DNA of 64,000 nt from Paracoccus sp. S-4012. GTDB taxonomy: Bacteria; Pseudomonadota; Alphaproteobacteria; Rhodobacterales; Rhodobacteraceae. Position numbers and translations under genes: made by a program. The notes under the pieces are model-generated. The model was not told where the DNA came from. It did not search any database and saw nothing but the letters and a program-made list of their open reading frames with translations. Below, piece by piece: positions 61,798 to 64,000 of this stretch. The stretch lies in assembly GCF_009674885.1 (NCBI RefSeq), contig NZ_WKKA01000002.1, positions 1 to 64,000 of the forward strand, in the 5' to 3' direction. Numbering within the stretch: the stretch's first letter is position 1; every line of letters begins with the position of its first letter.

Positions 61798-62762
61798 CCG
61801 AGCGGCTGGCCGGGGCGGCCACGGTCAACCGGGTCGAATACGACCGCATCGGCGGGCCGGAGGTGCTGGCATGGCGCGCGGCGCCGATCCCGTCGCCCCA
61901 TCCCGGCGAGGTCCGCATCGCCATGCGCGCGGCTTCGGTGAACCCGATCGACGGCAAGACCCGCGCAGGCCTGCTGCCGCCGCTGCCGCTCGGCTTTCCG
62001 GCGGGCACCGGGCGGGACGGCATGGGCCGCGTCGTGGCTCTGGGCGAGGGCGTAGGCGGCGAGTGGCTCGGCCGCCGGGTCGCCTTCCTCGCCCCGCGCG
62101 GTGGCGCGGGGACCTGGGCCGAGGCGGTGAACATGCCGGTTGCCGTGTTAGCGGAAGTGCCCGAAACGGTGGGCGATCTGGCCGCCGCCGCCCTGCCGCT
62201 CGCCGGGCTGTCGGCGGCGGCGGTGCTGGCCAGCGGTGCCATCGCCCTTGGGCAGTCGGCTGAAGGCAGGCGCGTGCTGGTCCACGCCGCGGCGGGCGGC
62301 GTCGGGCGCATTGCGGTGCAGCTTGCCCGGCTCGCGGGGGCGGAAGTCCATGCCACCGCCTCCGCCGCCAATCGCGAGGTCCTGCAGGACCTGGGCGCCG
62401 CCCGAGTCTGGGCGCGGGACGCGGAGGATTTCGCCGCGCTGCGCGAGGTCGATCTGGTGATCGACCTTCTGGGCGGCGAGGTCCATGCCCGCAGCTACCA
62501 GACCCTGCGCCCCGGCGGCATCCTCGCCTGCCTGCGCGCCGCGCCCTTCACCGACCGCTCGGCCGAGTTCGGCGTCCGCGTTTCCGTCGCCGAGGTCGCG
62601 CCAGACCCCGCGGTGCTGGCGCAGCTGCTGGACCTCGTCGCCGCGGGCAAGCTCGACCCCGGTCCCGCCCATGTGCTGCCCGCCCGCGACTTCGCCGAAG
62701 CGCAGCGCCGGTCCGACACCGGCCGCCTGAGCGGCAAGCTGGTCCTCGATTTTCAGGCCTGA
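61794..62762 (+). CDS. NADPH:quinone reductase-like zinc-free MDR oxidoreductase
   Basis: 322 residues from a GTG that overlaps the ATPase stop (GTGA). Medium-chain reductase pattern: EVRIAMRAASVNPIDGKTRA, GTGRDGMGRVVALGEG, nucleotide-binding VHAAAGGVGRIAVQLARLAG and DLVIDLLGGEVHARSYQTLR. No zinc ligands are present, as in quinone oxidoreductases. Coupling to the importer suggests it modifies the imported compound (inference). Confidence 0.9.
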   Translation: MTERLAGAATVNRVEYDRIGGPEVLAWRAAPIPSPHPGEVRIAMRAASVNPIDGKTRAGLLPPLPLGFPAGTGRDGMGRVVALGEGVGGEWLGRRVAFLAPRGGAGTWAEAVNMPVAVLAEVPETVGDLAAAALPLAGLSAAAVLASGAIALGQSAEGRRVLVHAAAGGVGRIAVQLARLAGAEVHATASAANREVLQDLGAARVWARDAEDFAALREVDLVIDLLGGEVHARSYQTLRPGGILACLRAAPFTDRSAEFGVRVSVAEVAPDPAVLAQLLDLVAAGKLDPGPAHVLPARDFAEAQRRSDTGRLSGKLVLDFQA

Positions 62763-63451
62763 GGCGTCCAGGTCTCCGTCAGCATGGCGTAATGGCGATT
62801 GCCGCCCTCGAACTTCGGCAGGGTGTCGAAATCCGCGCGCAACTCGTGCCGGATCGGGCTCTGCAACGCCGCGGTCAGCGCCTCGGGGCTGTCGAAGAGA
62901 ACGCGGTTCCTCTGCATGTGCCGGACCGAGGGGATCGGCAGTCGGTTCACCCAGTCCACCGGAGTCAGGATCTCGATCGCGCGGATGCCGGGCATGCGCC
63001 GCATCAGCGGCGGGTGGCCGTCGATGTAATAGCCCAGCCAGGTGTTCACGTCCTCGGCCGGGCCGGGATAATGGACGACGAAGGAGCAAGGGGACGCCCC
63101 CGGCGGATGGGCCGGGTCGTCCACCGGATAATCGCGCCTGAGGAACGCCTGCGCTTCCGCCCTCGCCGGGTCGAGGCCGTCCAGTTGGCCGAGCGCCTGC
63201 AACGCGCCGCCCCTACCCGCCGCCGCCTCGAGGCTGGCGATGCTGTCGAAATGGTGTTGCAGCCCGAGCGGCGGGCTGCGGCCGTCGTCGGTATAGATGT
63301 CCTCGGCCGAGGCCGGGGTGAAGATCTGCGCCTCGGTCAGACCGGGCGTCTCAGCCAGAACCTCGCGGACCTTGGCCAGCGTGGCATCGGAAAGCCCACC
63401 CTCGGGCGTGGCCTCGGTCCAGTACCAGAACAGCGTCAGCAGGACGCTCAT
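62753..63451 (-). CDS. EthD-like/dimeric alpha-beta barrel protein, unknown function
   Basis: 232 residues from the ATG at 63451, which overlaps the racemase stop (ATGA). It opens SVLLTLFWYWTEATPEGGLS with YTDDGRSPPLGLQHHFDSIA, and its second half has CSFVVHYPGPAEDVNTWLGY YIDGHPPLMRRMPGIRAIEI. The second half resembles EthD/ABM-type ferredoxin folds (H-x-P-L-M-x-x-x-P-G-I). The function is unknown. Its 3' end overlaps the convergent quinone-reductase gene by 10 bases. Confidence 0.65.
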   Translation of the reverse strand: MSVLLTLFWYWTEATPEGGLSDATLAKVREVLAETPGLTEAQIFTPASAEDIYTDDGRSPPLGLQHHFDSIASLEAAAGRGGALQALGQLDGLDPARAEAQAFLRRDYPVDDPAHPPGASPCSFVVHYPGPAEDVNTWLGYYIDGHPPLMRRMPGIRAIEILTPVDWVNRLPIPSVRHMQRNRVLFDSPEALTAALQSPIRHELRADFDTLPKFEGGNRHYAMLTETWTPQA

Positions 63452-64000
63452 GACACCGCCCCCGCCGAAGGGGCTGCACCACGGCCCTCGCGCACGAGCC
63501 GGCGGAAATCCTCCACCGCCACTTCCGGGGCCAGCCCGCAATGCGGCCCCCGCGCCACTTCGAGGCCGTTCAGGCGATGCAGCCGCACCTGCATCTCGGC
63601 CTGCATCAGCCCGACGGCGGCACAGTTCACGACCGGCGCGTGGCCGACCGTCAGCCCCTTCTCGGACCCGAGCAACAGCCCCGGCAGCACGCCCGCGGGC
63701 ACGATCACATCGGCGCCCGCTTCGACCATCTTCGTGGCGGTCTCCACAAACGCCTCGATCATCGCCGCCTTCGCCGCGGCATCGCCTGCGAAGCAGGCCG
63801 AGAAATGCCCCGGCTCGCAGTTCATGCCCGCCACATGCGTCACGCGTGCGCCGAGGCCGGCGCGGTCCGCCTGCTCCAGATGCAGCCCCTTGAAGCAGTC
63901 GTCGAGGCTGATGAGGCCGATGCTGCGCCCCATCTGCGCCGCGAAATGCAGCGTCGCCTCGCCGACTCCGGTGACGGGGATGCGGACAGCGGACTTCAGC
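63448..64000 (-). CDS. Aspartate/glutamate racemase family protein (partial, runs off right edge)
   Basis: Partial: the frame is open to the window edge, reading LKSAVRIPVTGVGEATLHFA AQ before MGRSIGLISLDD. Family features: the first-domain end with GVGEA, VEAGADVIVPAGVLPGLLLG and NCAAVGLMQAEMQVRLHR, where the Cys in VNCAAV is a candidate catalytic residue. Related enzymes are hydantoin racemases and Asp/Glu racemases. It is cotranscribed with the EthD-like gene. With the opine/peptide-type importer facing it, a role in using an unusual nitrogen compound is possible. Confidence 0.8.
   Translation of the reverse strand, partial: LKSAVRIPVTGVGEATLHFAAQMGRSIGLISLDDCFKGLHLEQADRAGLGARVTHVAGMNCEPGHFSACFAGDAAAKAAMIEAFVETATKMVEAGADVIVPAGVLPGLLLGSEKGLTVGHAPVVNCAAVGLMQAEMQVRLHRLNGLEVARGPHCGLAPEVAVEDFRRLVREGRGAAPSAGAVS

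Overview
The window is about 64 kb of GC-rich DNA from an alphaproteobacterium, most probably of the order Rhodobacterales. The indicators are a paired ethylmalonyl-CoA mutase and crotonyl-CoA carboxylase/reductase, the alphaproteobacterial serC leader RNA, an NDUFA12-type complex I accessory subunit, an IalB-family protein, DUF2155, DUF2927, DUF6481 and DUF6522 proteins, and the very strong GC bias at third codon positions. Nothing in the sequence fixes the genus.

Layout. (a) 1-3.23 kb is a decayed accessory zone: a frameshifted IS256 transposase piece, an 8-bp tandem repeat, broken pieces of an AAA ATPase, a phosphoesterase and a SNF2-like helicase, an internally deleted IS21 element whose istA and istB remnants are fused in frame, the tail of a second transposase, and the tail of an AhpD-like core gene. 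(b) 3.4-16.7 kb is core metabolism: a CDF metal transporter behind an ArsR-type palindrome, ecm, a DUF72 protein, ccr, serC with its leader RNA, serA, a phosphatase, hspQ, an RsbW/RsbV-like pair, an acetyl-CoA acetyltransferase and a YbaK-like deacylase. (c) 16.8-25.2 kb holds leuB, a glutathione transferase, tRNA-Pro(CGG), a PEP-mutase-like enzyme, a hexameric tyrosine-coordinated heme protein with a DUF6522 partner, a cluster resembling the Bacillus mhq quinone-detoxification genes (dioxygenase, esterase, LysR, DoxX, VOC), and serB. (d) 25.2-37.7 kb holds TauE, asparaginase, IalB, rlmN, smpB, a MaoC-like dehydratase facing a TPP enzyme, hisF-hisE, accB-accC, aat, DUF2155 and NDUFA12. (e) 37.7-46.6 kb holds a MATE pump with two thioesterases, diverging from a MerR regulator that leads a fatty-acid degradation block (acyl-CoA dehydrogenase, GST, thiolase, FadB-type fusion). 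(f) 46.8-52.4 kb is a tight five-gene envelope-stress-like operon (TelA, DUF2927 lipoprotein, SPFH-GYF, zinc-ribbon membrane protein, small membrane protein), then dtd. (g) 52.4-52.8 kb is a scar with an integrase stub and a TonB-receptor fragment. (h) 52.8-56.0 kb has a fatty acid desaturase and a cspA locus followed by small charged proteins. (i) 56.4-64 kb is a complete peptide/opine-type ABC importer with a quinone-reductase-like enzyme, facing an EthD-like protein and an Asp/Glu racemase that runs off the right edge.

How it fits together. The ethylmalonyl-CoA genes, two thiolases and the beta-oxidation block all feed through acetyl-CoA and crotonyl-CoA chemistry. All three dedicated steps of serine synthesis (serA, serC, serB) are present at two loci. 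The least understood parts are the TelA/SPFH operon, the heme protein/DUF6522 pair and the mhq-like cluster. Two families of short palindromic repeats recur between genes and probably act as terminators or dispersed elements.
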